A stretch of DNA of 64,000 nt from Paguma larvata (taxonomy: Eukaryota; Chordata; Mammalia; Carnivora; Viverridae): NCBI GenBank assembly GCA_030068075.1, contig CM057834.1:93823119-93887118 (forward strand), in the 5' to 3' direction. A program made the position numbers and the translations under genes. Below are positions 45,336-55,205 of this stretch, in pieces. The notes under the pieces are model-generated. The model ran no database searches and was not told the DNA's origin. It saw only the letters and a program-made list of their open reading frames with translations. Within the stretch, counting starts at the first letter, position 1. The number at the start of each line of letters is the position of its first letter.

Positions 45336-45589
45336 AAAATTTCACACAACTTATTTAGGAAGTGGAAATATTTAAAACTTGGCTAAGGTGTATCAATTTG
45401 TATGAGTCAATAATCTTCAGAAAGAAATGGGCTATATTAATTTATAAATATTTGGAAATCTGTGTTCCACTAATAAGAGTCAGGGAATTGCCTCATCCAG
45501 GGTCAGAAACCTTCCCGAGGCTGCCCGTGTTTATCCAGCAGAATGAAGCACTCCTCTCTTGCCGTCTGGGTTAGTGTCAGAGAAGGCCT

Positions 45590-46668
45590 TGTGGGCAGTC
45601 AAGACTCTCGCGGCTCCCTCAGCCTAGTGGTAAGCCCCTCCTCCCCACCTCCCATCATGCCTCTGTGATGTCAGTGGAGGTCAGGTAGGAAACCTGGACT
45701 TCTGCCCCCATCTGGCAGTAAGAAGATGACATGACCCCCTCCTTCTATAGGAGCAGTGTCGGAAGAAGCTAGATATGAACAGGTTTAAGGAGTGCCAGAG
45801 TCTCATAATATAACACACACGTGCTCAAATACCAGTTTAACAATCAGTAGGCATATCAAGAACCAGGAACATCTCCGCTCGAATGGAAAAAGATAGTCAA
45901 GAGACATCAACACTGAGGTGGCAAGGATAGTAAACTTATTGAGAAAGGATTTAATCATCACAAGATGCATTAGCAAGCAATTAACCACATGCCCTGAACA
46001 CATGAAGAACAACAACAGCAATAAAATTTTGCCAAAGAAATAAAAAATAGTAAAAAAAAAAAAAAAGCAGAAGCTATGAAAATAAAGAATAAAAGTTTTA
46101 TAACTGAAAAATTAAATAACACATAAAAACCTCAATGGATGGCTCAGAGGCAGAGTGGAGGGGACAGACAGAAGGAAAACGTAGTTAGAAAACATAGTTA
46201 GAAACTACCCAATCTGAACAATGGAGAAAATAAATTTAAAAAAATTTAATGTTTATTTACTTTTGACAGAGAGACAGAGTGTGAGCAGGGAAGGGGCAGA
46301 GAGAGAGGGAGACACAGAACCTGAAGCAGGCTCCAGGCTCTAAGCTGTCAGCACAGAGCCTGACGCAGGGCTCGAACTCACAGACCATGAATCATGACCC
46401 GAGCCGAAGTCGGTGCTTAACGGACTGAGCCACCCAGGAGCCCCAAAAATAAACTTTTAAAAAAGAAAGAAACAGATCCTCTAGGATCAGTGTGAATATA
46501 AAAAAAAAAAAAAACTTCTCGTATTTATGTCATCAGCATCTAGAAGAATAGCAGAAAAAGGGTGGGGCTGAAAAATATTCAAAATAATGGCTGAAAATAT
46601 CTCAAATTTATCAAAAGACATGGACTTAAAGATTCAAGAGCTGAGAAAATCCCAGAGAGAACAAATGC
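45590..46668 (+). mobile_element. L1M/HAL1 5' and ORF1 fragment
   Basis: 5'-region-like text GGAGGTCAGGTAGGAAACCT and GACTTCTGCCCCCATCTGGC is followed by ORF1-type sequence: CATATCAAGAACCAGGAACA, TCAAGAGACATCAACACTGA, AACCTCAATGGATGGCTCAG, AGAGTGGAGGGGACAGACAG, CTACCCAATCTGAACAATGG. After a nested SINE it resumes with GGGTGGGGCTGAAAAATATT and AAAATAATGGCTGAAAATAT. No open frame survives. Confidence 0.78.
46238..46445 (-). repeat. Can-SINE nested in L1M/HAL1
   Basis: TTTAATGTTTATTTACTTTT, GAAGCAGGCTCCAGGCTCTA, GCAGGGCTCGAACTCACAGA, GGACTGAGCCACCCAGGAGC. Flanks AAAATAAATTT (46227) and AAAATAAACTT (46446) differ at one base. Confidence 0.96.
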
Positions 46669-46711
46669 ATCTGACTCTTGATCTTGGGGTCATGAATTCA
46701 AGCCCCACTTT

Positions 46712-46939
46712 TTTTTTTTTTTAAATTTTTTTTAAATGTTTATTTATTTTTGAGACAGAGAGAGACAGAGCATGAGTTGGGGAGGGGCAGAGAGAGAGAG
46801 GGAGACACAGAATCCGAGGCAGGCTCCAGGCTCTGAGCTGTCAGCACAGAGCCCGACGCGGGGCTCGAACTCACCGACCGTGAGATCATGACCTGAGCCG
46901 AAGTCGGACACCCAACCGACTGAGCCACCCAGGTGCCCC
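46712..46939 (-). repeat. Young Can-SINE nested in older SINE, 14-bp TSD
   Basis: Poly-T, TTTTAAATGTTTATTTATTT, GAGGCAGGCTCCAGGCTCTG, GCGGGGCTCGAACTCACCGA, CCGACTGAGCCACCCAGGTG. The duplication TCAAGCCCCACTTT is perfect at 46698-46711 and 46940-46953. Box-A and box-B regions are intact by eye. Confidence 0.97.
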
Positions 46940-46970
46940 TCAAGCCCCACTTTAAATGTAGAGATGGATA

Positions 46971-47181
46971 GGGGTGCCTGGGTGGCTCAGTTGGTTAAGA
47001 GGCCGACTTCAGCTCAGGTCATGATCTCACGGTCTGTGAGTTCGAGCCCTGCATCGGGCTCTGTGCTGATGGCTCATCAGAGCCTGGAGCCTGCTTCGGA
47101 TTCTGTGTCTCCCTCTCTCTCTGCCCCTCCCCTGCTCACGCTCTGTCTCTATGTCTCTCAAAAATGAATAAACGTTTAAAA
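46971..47181 (+). repeat. Young Can-SINE nested in older SINE, TCA-insertion variant, 17-bp TSD
   Basis: GGGGTGCCTGGGTGGCTCAG, GTGAGTTCGAGCCCTGCATC, GATGGCTCATCAGAGCCTGG (3-base insertion variant), TCTCCCTCTCTCTCTGCCCC, AATGAATAAACGTTTAA. The 17-bp duplication AAATGTAGAGATGGATA is perfect at 46954-46970 and 47182-47198. It lies 31 bp from the opposite-strand SINE. Confidence 0.97.
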
Positions 47182-47225
47182 AAATGTAGAGATGGATAAG
47201 TAAATAAATAAAAACAAATTTCTTG

Positions 47226-50200
47226 AAAGAGGAAAAGAAAAAAAAAAAACATTATACTTTATTCTCCAGAACTTCTTTGTTTGGACTTGAAATCTGATTA
47301 AATTATGGCCAGATTGTCTAACAAGCGATAATTGCTGGAATTAATGAATTAATGGAAAGAAGAAAAGGAAAAGGGAGGAAAGAAAGAGATGGAAGGAGGG
47401 AAGATTAAAAAAAGTAAGAGAGAAAAAGGAGAAATGAAAAAAGAGGGAGGAGGCAAGGAGAGAGAAAAAGAGGGAGAAATTGAGAGAGTGGTAAAGAGAA
47501 AAAAGAAGTCTTTTCCACATAGAGAGGCTGAGATGAAGAATATTGTTGAACTTTGGACCCTCAGACATCTGTTTTCATGACGTTTTAACACTTGATTTGA
47601 AAAATCAGAGAAAAGTACAATCCCGACACAGATCATTCCATAAAGGTCTCAGAAGTTAACATCGTGGCTGAAATTTTATAGAGAAAAAAAGTCTCGGCTT
47701 TGGCTGGCATCTGACCTCCCATCCAGCTGTCGGAGAGACTGAGAAATGGGAAGCCTTTCTAGGGAACCTGAAGGCGGCAGAGGTTAAGAAAGTCTGCATT
47801 ACTCACTCCTACCCCCGTTAGTCCTTCAGGTTTAAGAGGATAGATTATGTCGTGTTGATCATCTTAAAGCTTTTTCAAAAAGTGGAAGTTAATACAAAGT
47901 AAACTGGGAAAATACTTCTACGGAATTTTCTGTTAATGGATATGCCATAGTTTGTAATGATGGGGTCCTGACATGAACTCTTCAGAGCTGTGAAAAATGG
48001 TGGGTATAATCATTGTCTAATTGGAATCCACCAGCAAACTGAGCCCAAAAATAGCATGGCCTGTAGATGAGGGTCAGGAGGCTGACAGGCCAAATGTAGG
48101 TTCACTAACAATGGGTCCAGCCCTCTGTAGGCAGAAGAAACTCTATGATATGTCCAAGTACAAACTGGGTAAAGTGAGGCCAGAAAGGAGGAGACCATCC
48201 ACAAACTGTCCTCAGACACCACGATTCCCTGGACAGCTGGCTTTGCCTCTTACCTTTTATAAGGAGGCAAAAAAAAAAAGGCTGGTAGAGGGCAAGGGGG
48301 AGCTATAAATGGCAGTTCCTGCAGGTGGAAATCTATGCTGCCTGGAAGGGAATGCGAGACTGAAGGCTTTCTTCGGGAAGAGTCCAAGAAAGACAGCTAA
48401 CTAGTCACGCAAGTGTTAAGACCGTGCCAAGGATAAGGAGTTTGGATTTGCTCTCATAAGTACTCAGAGATTGCTGTTAGGAGGAGATGCAATAACATGT
48501 GAGCGCACTTGGGAAAGGGAAAGACTCTATGCTAATGGGAGGCATTAATACTATTATTCTCATCCACTACCGGTTCCGAGCAGGGGAGTGACATGATAAA
48601 AGCTTTACTTTAGAAGATTAGTGTGGGAGTGATGTGCCGAGTGGCTGTAACGGCAGGGAGAGCGTGTAGGTAAGGAGGTCTGCGGATTCTGCTGAGCCAG
48701 CTCAAGCGGGAGGCTGAAAGTATTCCCTAAAAAGTGAAAGTTCTCTGTTCTCTCCTCTCCCCCGCATGCCCCCCCCCTTCCCTTGAGAGAAGCCTTCATT
48801 TGGCCTGAGAGCCAACTGGCAGTCAGATCCTGCTTTTTAGCCTAAGAATCAACCAAGACAGAACCGTAAAGGATGCTTAAGCGTTCCAAACACTGGTGGG
48901 TCGTGTCGATGTATCTGCGATTCTACTCCTGCTTCTTCTGCTTTGGGTTCAATGTTTTTTCCCTTCCTTCACTTCTCATCAGAAGAAACGAGTGTTGCCA
49001 TGCTAATGTAAATCCATGTGTGGTTCTAGGAAAGGAAACCGCACCGAAGAACTGAGGCCTCTGAGTTTGGGGCTTCCTCCTGGCTTCAGGGCCGTGGGAG
49101 CCCACCTTATGTTACTAGTGCCCTATTAAGGTTAAGTGAGTAAATTGTTCCTACTTCCTCTAAAATTAAGCTTCAAATTCAATCCCCTTGTGTGCCTCGT
49201 AATAAAGTTTAATACCTTGTTACCCAGAAAACCACGAGGAAACATGCATCTTTAAACAAGATAAATCTTTAGGGAGGGAAAAAGGCCGGAGGCATAACGA
49301 AAGGAGATCACGTTGCTTAGGATGAAGGATCAAGATGGATCATATGAAACTTCAATTCACAGAAAGAATGACGTGTCTTACAAGTGAGTGATGAACTGCC
49401 AGCAACAAAATTAGGAATCGATATGCTGTGGAGAAATTAGCCAGTGTAAGACCAATAGCGAAATACAGTAATCATTTTTAGAGATGGGGTTGAAAATAAA
49501 AACAGAAGTACTCGGATCAAATCGAAAGCTGCCACACATTTGTCAAGGGAAAAACAGCAAAGGCTGTCAAAATATCATGGCCTTTTGTTCTTTCTTTCTT
49601 TCTTTTTTTTTTTTTAGCTTAAATAAACAAAAATTCCCCAAATAGTCAACCCATCCAAGTGAGCCAGGAAAAGCTAGGAGAGGAGCATTTGCTCAGAGAC
49701 AATGCTATTTATAACGTTATCTGTTGTTAATATCATTGTCAGAGCCTGTTGGCGGGCTGTCTAGGAATGCTAGGGTCTGGTTATTGTGGGGTACTTAGCG
49801 TACTTAAACTAGGGACCCAGTTAGCCTCCAACGTGGAGGTTCTAACCTCCAGCAAAGCAAGTGTATGTGACATGTGACACAGACACACACATACACACGC
49901 ACACATATTCAGAGCCAACTACTCAGTCTATTCTCATTCAAGGCAAGTTTGAAAAAGACGTGAGTTTAAGACTTCTTCACTTCCTCATGTTCCTTGGCGA
50001 AGCGCTCGTATCTTACTAACGTTATATTTATTTATGAGTCAGCAAAAATAAGTAAGAAACGCTAAGCGTCCCCACTTTAACCAGAGGGATATTGACAAGG
50101 CTAGAGAATTGCATATGTATGTTACAAGGGGCAAGAAAATGCATATAAAATCAGAAGGAAGAGAAAGATAAAGGAAAATAATTCATCACTTCATGGCGAA

Positions 50201-50618
50201 AGAACAGTATATATGCGAGAGTGTAAAATATGAATGTGGTGAAGAATACATGACTTATAATTTATAGATCTTACAAATCAGCAGTTGTTTTGTTTTGATA
50301 GTTTTCTCGTTATGTCTCCCTGGATTCACTTGGCAACGTGGTTTGGATAGAAGAAATGATGAGTCCAGACCGTAAGGAAAAGGCCTCGTTACACACGGAG
50401 CTAGATCCGCCTCATTCTCGGGAAAGGGATCCTCTAGGAGGAAACAAATGATCTCTAGCTTGAGGTGACACTTCTTTTCCTTAATTACTTATGTCTGTTG
50501 CAGTAGTAATTTGAATGTAGAGCTAGGGTTTAATATATACGAGTACGATGGCTGGTTATTGGGTATGGTCTAAAGAAAAGGATTGATAATGTGTAAATGG
50601 CCTTTCTATCTATTCAGG
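47226..50618. other. 3.4-kb mostly unique stretch, no gene seen
   Basis: It contains a polypurine tract (47350-47515), a C-run near 48770, a T-run at about 49603-49615 and a short CA-rich patch near 49880-49903. Frames at 48010-48308 (70 and 95 codons on opposite strands) and 48605-49105 (60-64 codons) have no recognisable domain. No exon supported. Confidence 0.5.
47350..47515. repeat. Polypurine tract
   Basis: About 165 bases, nearly all A and G with few pyrimidines. The basic/acidic low-complexity + frame and the Ser/Phe/Leu-rich antisense frames over it are by-products. Confidence 0.9.
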
Positions 50619-50624
50619 CAGTCT

Positions 50625-51156
50625 TAGGGAACTTCTCAGGGAAACAGAACCAATAGAAGATTCATAGATATAGATATAGGTAGATATAGATATACATGAC
50701 TTTTATTAGAGGAACTGGCTCACATAGCACAGAGGTGGAGAAGTCCCACGATTCTGCTGTCTGCAAGCTAGAGAAACAGCCATTCCAGGGGTGTAATTCA
50801 ATCTGAGCCTGAAGGCCCGAGAATTCAGGGGCTAATAGTGTCCATCTCAGTCTGTGTCCAAAAAGCCTGAGAACCGGGACCGCGGGAATCTGAGGACGGG
50901 AGAATCCGGGTGTATCAGCTCTAGCAGGAAGAGTGAATTTGACCTGCCTCCACTTTTTATTCTATTCAGGCCCCCCCAAAGGATTGGAGATGTCTATCAG
51001 TATCAGCGAGAGAGCAATCTTCTTTAGTCAGTCTACAGGTTCAAATGAAAATCTCTTTCACAGACACCCTCACAGGCACACCCAGAAATAATGGTTTACT
51101 GGCTGTCTGGGCATCCCTTAGCCCAATCAGGCTGAAGCATAAAATTTATCATCACA
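50625..51156 (-). mobile_element. ERVL LTR (MLT2-type), antisense, 3' LTR of a relic provirus
   Basis: Antisense hallmarks in order: CAGGGAAACAGAACCAATAG, an ATAGATAT-rich patch (50664-50695), GGAACTGGCTCACATAGCAC, GTCCCACGATTCTGCTGTCT, CACTTTTTATTCTATTCAGG, ACACCCAGAAATAATGGTTT, AAGCATAAAATTTATCATCA. Just right of it, at 51157-51170, lies CCACCCCTTG, whose complement is the purine-rich tract expected before a 3' LTR. This makes it the 3' LTR of the minus-strand element continuing to 53170. Old and inactive. Confidence 0.85.
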
Positions 51157-53170
51157 GGTCCACCCCTTGTCACCTTGGCACCCATCTCCTTAAAACATAC
51201 TTTAATCTCCAAATAAAGACAGTAACAAGGTCATAACTGCACCTAACATGATACAAGTATCCCGTTTACAACCAAAAATGCACCATCTCTTCCTCAAAAG
51301 AGGAGACAAAGTCCTTGAGGGATGTGTATTCTTCCCTTGATACCCCACAATGTAAATACTATGATGTAAAATTAACAATGCTTAAGTACTAATATAAATC
51401 AATACATTTTATGATATATGCTAAGAGAATAAGAGATGAAAGAAAACATATTTGTTTAATATATGTTATAGTTGCTTAGTATAGTTGCTTAGTTATAGTA
51501 TATACAATATACTATATATATTCTTATATTTATATACGCAAACATAATCATTACAAAATATTGGTTAATATATGTTATAGTTGCTTAGTATATATATACA
51601 CATGTACCACATTTGTAGTATATATACATACAAACATAATCATTACAAAATAAGGAGAAAATACTCTTGATAATTATAGTGTTCATTTCCATAACCGCTT
51701 ACATGGTCGTACCTGGTATTTATAATTGCTACCTTGTACTACCCACTCTCTAGTATCTTTACTTTCAGCAAGAACCTCAGTTGATCTTGGCTCTTTATTG
51801 ATGGTGTGACTCAAACCTCCATTCCTGAAGGTTCTGGGCCATTAGGAGTCCTACCTGGAATGAGCTGTTGTAGCCTTTCCATTGACTTGAATCACAGGAC
51901 ATGGCAATACTAAGAGATTCCCTAAGGGATCTCCTGTATTCCAGACATCGTCTCATATACCTCTATTATAGAATAGTAGCCAGATTTCCCATTAGTAGTC
52001 AGGATCAATCACCCAGGCCAACACAGTCATCCTTTCCTTTTCCTGTTGATTCAGAAGCACAGGAGACCTGAAGTGGCCATGAGGCAGTCTTAACTTCCAG
52101 CTCAATGGAATCATTGTTGTGTTTTCTGGCGAAAGCACTCCTCCCTCTGGAACTAAAATCTCTAGGCCAATAGATTATAAAATTTATGAGAACGGGGAGC
52201 AAAAATTTTGCTAGTGGCTTGCTAGGGGTAAAAGTAAATGGTGCCACTCTCATTTTCACCCTGGATTCCTGGATTCCTGAATCCTGGCTATCTAAGAAAT
52301 AGCATCAGATATCAGATGCTGATTCAGAGCATATATAGGCTTCTGGAGAACCCTGTGCCAGCCCTGCCAGGTAACGCTGCCTAGCTGACTCTGTAAGCCA
52401 GTCTTCAGAAAGCGATTCCATCCACTCTTCTATCAAGCTGGCAGCTTCCACATGGTGGGGAACATGGTAAGCTCAGTGAGCATGGCCCATTGTCCCACTT
52501 CCTTTGCTGTAAAATGCATTCCTCAGAGCAATGCTGAATGGAATACTGTGATGATGGATAGGCATTCTATAAGTTCATGGATGTTAGTTTCAGCAGAAGA
52601 ATTGTATGCAGGGAAGGAAAGTCTGTATCCAGGTGTCTCTTCCAGGAAGGACAAAATGCTGCTCCTTCCGTGATGGAAGCAGTCCAACGTAATCAACCTG
52701 CCACAAGGAGACTGGTTGATCACGCTGAAGAATGGTGTCATATTGAGTCTCAGTGTTGGCTCTGCTGCTGACTGGGGACTCCAACAGTAGCCATAGTCGG
52801 ATCGGCCTTGGTGAGTCCAAATTCATTATGCTGAGCCCATGCATAATCCCCATATTTGTGTCCCATATGAATGCTCATGGAAAGCATCCCTCAATAGAGG
52901 CTGATTTTAATAACCAAGTGGATAGGATGACTCATTCTTTGGGCGATGACAGGAGTGTCTGGGGAAGAGACTGACTTGTATCCATATGATATCTTCATGC
53001 ATTTTGCCTGTTCAGGCAGATCTGACCATATACCTCTTCCCCAAATTTCTTTGTCACGTTATTCACCTTTCCTATTCCTTCCAAGTCCTTGATCATCCAG
53101 CCAAACCTTTGGCCATAGTCCACGAACATTGGTCATCTCAATTTTAGGGTTCATTACATTCATGTGGTAT
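51157..53170 (-). mobile_element. Decayed ERVL internal region (pol/integrase part), antisense
   Basis: From about 51740 to 53160 the + strand resembles the reverse complement of an endogenous retrovirus-L interior. Landmarks are TCAGAAGCACAGGAGACCTG (about 52051), CTGTAAGCCAGTCTTCAGAA, CTATCAAGCTGGCAGCTTCC, TGATGGAAGCAGTCCAACGT, AATCAACCTGCCACAAGG and TTGATCATCCAGCCAAACCT. The last four lie in the integrase end of pol. Many stops and indels; only frames of 60-90 codons remain, so no protein is made. gag, protease and reverse transcriptase portions and a 5' LTR were not seen. 51360-51660 is an AT-rich insertion with a tandem duplication. Confidence 0.75.
51456..51652. repeat. AT-rich tandem duplication of about 100 bp
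   Basis: Copy 1 (51456-51560) and copy 2 (51565-51652) both start TTAATATATGTTATAGTTGC and end with the same 22 bases (51539-51560 and 51631-51652). Inside copy 1 a 13-base unit, ATAGTTGCTTAGT, is itself repeated (51468 and 51481). The middles differ by TA-rich length change. Confidence 0.88.
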
Positions 53171-53346
53171 AAGTGGGTCAGAAACTCAAATAGTAGAGAT
53201 GGTAATGTGAGTCCATAGAGAGAGAATAATCATAAAAGATGGTGAAGTGTTGCAAGCCCACTGTGGAAACACGCTTACTTCAAATGAATGGTCTCGAGGT
53301 GTGCAACCGAACTATAAAGGGATCCTACCTTACTAATACTATCTAG
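53171..53346. other. Unassigned sequence between ERVL relic and SINE
   Basis: May be more of the ERVL interior, but I see no diagnostic motif. Confidence 0.3.
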
Positions 53347-53563
53347 AGGCGCCTGGGTGGCTCAGTTGGTTGAGTGGCCGACTTTGGCTCAGGTCATGAT
53401 CTCACGGTCTGTGAGTTCGAGCCCTACGTCGGGCTCTGTGCTGACGGCTCAGAGCCTGGAGCCTGCTTCAGATTCTGTGTCTCCCTCTCTCTCTGCCCCT
53501 GACCTGCTCATATTCTGTCTCTTTGTCTCTCAAAAATAAATAAACATCAAAAAAAATTTAAAT
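53347..53563 (+). repeat. Young Can-SINE (SINEC_Fc)
   Basis: GGCGCCTGGGTGGCTCAGTT, GTGAGTTCGAGCCCTACGTC, ACGGCTCAGAGCCTGGAGCC, CTCCCTCTCTCTCTGCCCCT, AATAAATAAACATCAAAA. Flanks CTAATACTATCT (53333) and CTAATACTAGCT (53564) differ at one base. It is the last Can-SINE in the window. Confidence 0.96.
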
Positions 53564-53589
53564 CTAATACTAGCTAATAGATAAGAATC

Positions 53590-53928
53590 TTGGGGTCTTT
53601 CTAACTCTATTGTTATTACTATGTGCTATTGTTAGTAGATGGGGCCTTCTGGAAATGATTAGGACAGGAGAGCAGGGCCCTCCTGAATGAGATTAGGGCT
53701 CTGATAAAAGAAGCCTGGGAGAGTTCCCCAGTTCTTTTCACCCCGTGAAGACACAGCGGGAAGTTGGCCATCTGCAGCGATGAAGAGAGCCTACATGGGC
53801 ATGAAGCAATGCTGGCCCCTTGATCTTAGACTTCTCAGCCTCTAGAACTGTGAGAAATAAATTTTGGCTGTTTATAAGCCACCCAGTCTGTGGCATCGTG
53901 TTATAGCAGCCCAAATAAACTAAGACAG
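53590..53928 (+). mobile_element. MLT1-type MaLR LTR
   Basis: TAGTAGATGGGGCCTTCTGG, CCTCCTGAATGAGATTAGGG, TCTGATAAAAGAAGCCTGGG, GAAGACACAGCGGGAAGTTG, CCCTTGATCTTAGACTTCTC, AGCCTCTAGAACTGTGAGAA, ATAAGCCACCCAGTCTGTGG, TTATAGCAGCCCAAATAAAC, ending CTAAGACAG. A classic MLT1 layout in sense. Only the LTR is present, and it is near complete at the 3' end. Confidence 0.88.
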
Positions 53929-54302
53929 ATCCTAATATATATTTTGCATGTTTCTTAACTTTTTAAAAGAGTTTTCCTTTTTACATCCTGAAAATGGTTA
54001 TGCTCTGGAATAGTCTTTTTTTCCTCCAACAGATTTACTAACAGTGTGGACAAATTAACTTTACACTATGGCACAGTTACAGATTGTAATTTAATATCAG
54101 ACAGCTGTTTTGGAATTATGTTCAGATCTGAAGAGAGGAGTAAGAAAGAGTACAGATGGCTCTGTGTGCCAGTCCCCAGATGCGATAAAGGCAGCTCAGA
54201 GCACAAGGCCTTCTGTGTATTTGTGTGAATCAGTAGTATCATTTATAATTATTAAAAGCAAAATTGGATTTTGAGGATAATAAAAATTTCTAACTGCAAA
54301 AC
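53929..54302. other. Unique stretch, no gene seen
   Basis: No feature recognised. A 60-codon frame at 54046-54228 has no domain. Confidence 0.4.
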
Positions 54303-55163
54303 GAAAACCTTGCGTTCTTTTTTTAAAAATTTATTTATTTTTTAATTTACATCCAAGTTAGTTAGCATATAAGTGCAACAATGATTTCAGAAGTAGTAGA
54401 TTCCCTAATGCCCCTTACCCATTTAGCCCATTCGCCCTCCCACAACCCCTCCATCAACCATCTATACTTAAGAGTGTTTATGTTTTGCCCCCCTCCCTGG
54501 TTTTATATTATTTTTGCTTCACTTCCCTTATGTTCATCTATTGTGTATCTTAAATTCCTCATATGAGTGTCATATGATATTTGTCTTTCTTTGACCGAAT
54601 AAATTTTCTTAGCATAACACCCTCTAGTTCCATCCACATAGTTACAAATGGCAAAATTTCATTCTTTTTGATTGCCAAGTAATACTCCATTGTGTGTGTG
54701 TGTGTATATATGTATACATACCACTTCTTTATCCATTCATCCGTCTATGAACATTTGGATTCTTTCACTGTCCAGTTTTTCTAGCACCACTTGCTCAAGA
54801 GACTGTCGTTATTCCATTGGATATTCTTTCCTGTTTTGTCAAAGATTAGTTGGCCATACATTTGTGGGTCCATTTCTGGGTTCTCTGTTCTGTTCTGCTG
54901 ATCTAAGTGTCTGTTTTTGTGCCAGTACCACACTGTCTTGATGATTACAGCTTTGTAATACATCTTGAAGTCTGGGATTGTGATGCCTCCTGCTTTGGCA
55001 ATCCGGGGTCTTTTCTGGTTCCATACAAAGTTTAGGACTGTTAGATCTAGCTCTGTGAAGAATGCTGGTGTTATTTTGATAGGTACTGAATTGAATATGT
55101 AGATTGTTTGGGTGGTTTCAACATTTTAACAATATTCTCCCTATCCAGGAGCACAGAATATTT

Positions 55164-55167
<4 letters not shown>

Positions 55168-55204
<37 letters not shown>
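55168..55204. repeat. (TG)n microsatellite inside L1 ORF2
   Basis: About 18 perfect TG units where related L1s carry a T-rich run. Plausibly arose after insertion. Likely polymorphic. Confidence 0.95.

Positions 55205-55205
<1 letters not shown>

Larger units (their letters stand above)
46668..47225 (+). repeat. Old Can-SINE split by two younger SINEs
   Basis: Three pieces make one older element: 46668-46711 (GCATCTGACTCTTGATCTTG, GGGGTCATGAATTCAAGCCC), 46940-46970 (CAAGCCCCACTTTAAATGTA, GAGATGGATA) and about 47182-47225 (AAGTAAATAAATAAAAACAA). Its CAAGCCCCAC...TGTAGAGAT...AATAAATAAAA layout is that of an old carnivore SINEC form. Its 5' head is missing. Confidence 0.75.

Noticed and set aside
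48010..48308. 95-codon + frame and 70-codon antisense frame
   Set aside because: No recognisable domain, no conserved splice context, no A-tail or TSD, and opposite-strand frames overlap.
52005..52974. Cluster of 64-87-codon frames on both strands
   Set aside because: They are fragments of the decayed ERVL interior or its complement. Interrupted everywhere, so not functional genes.
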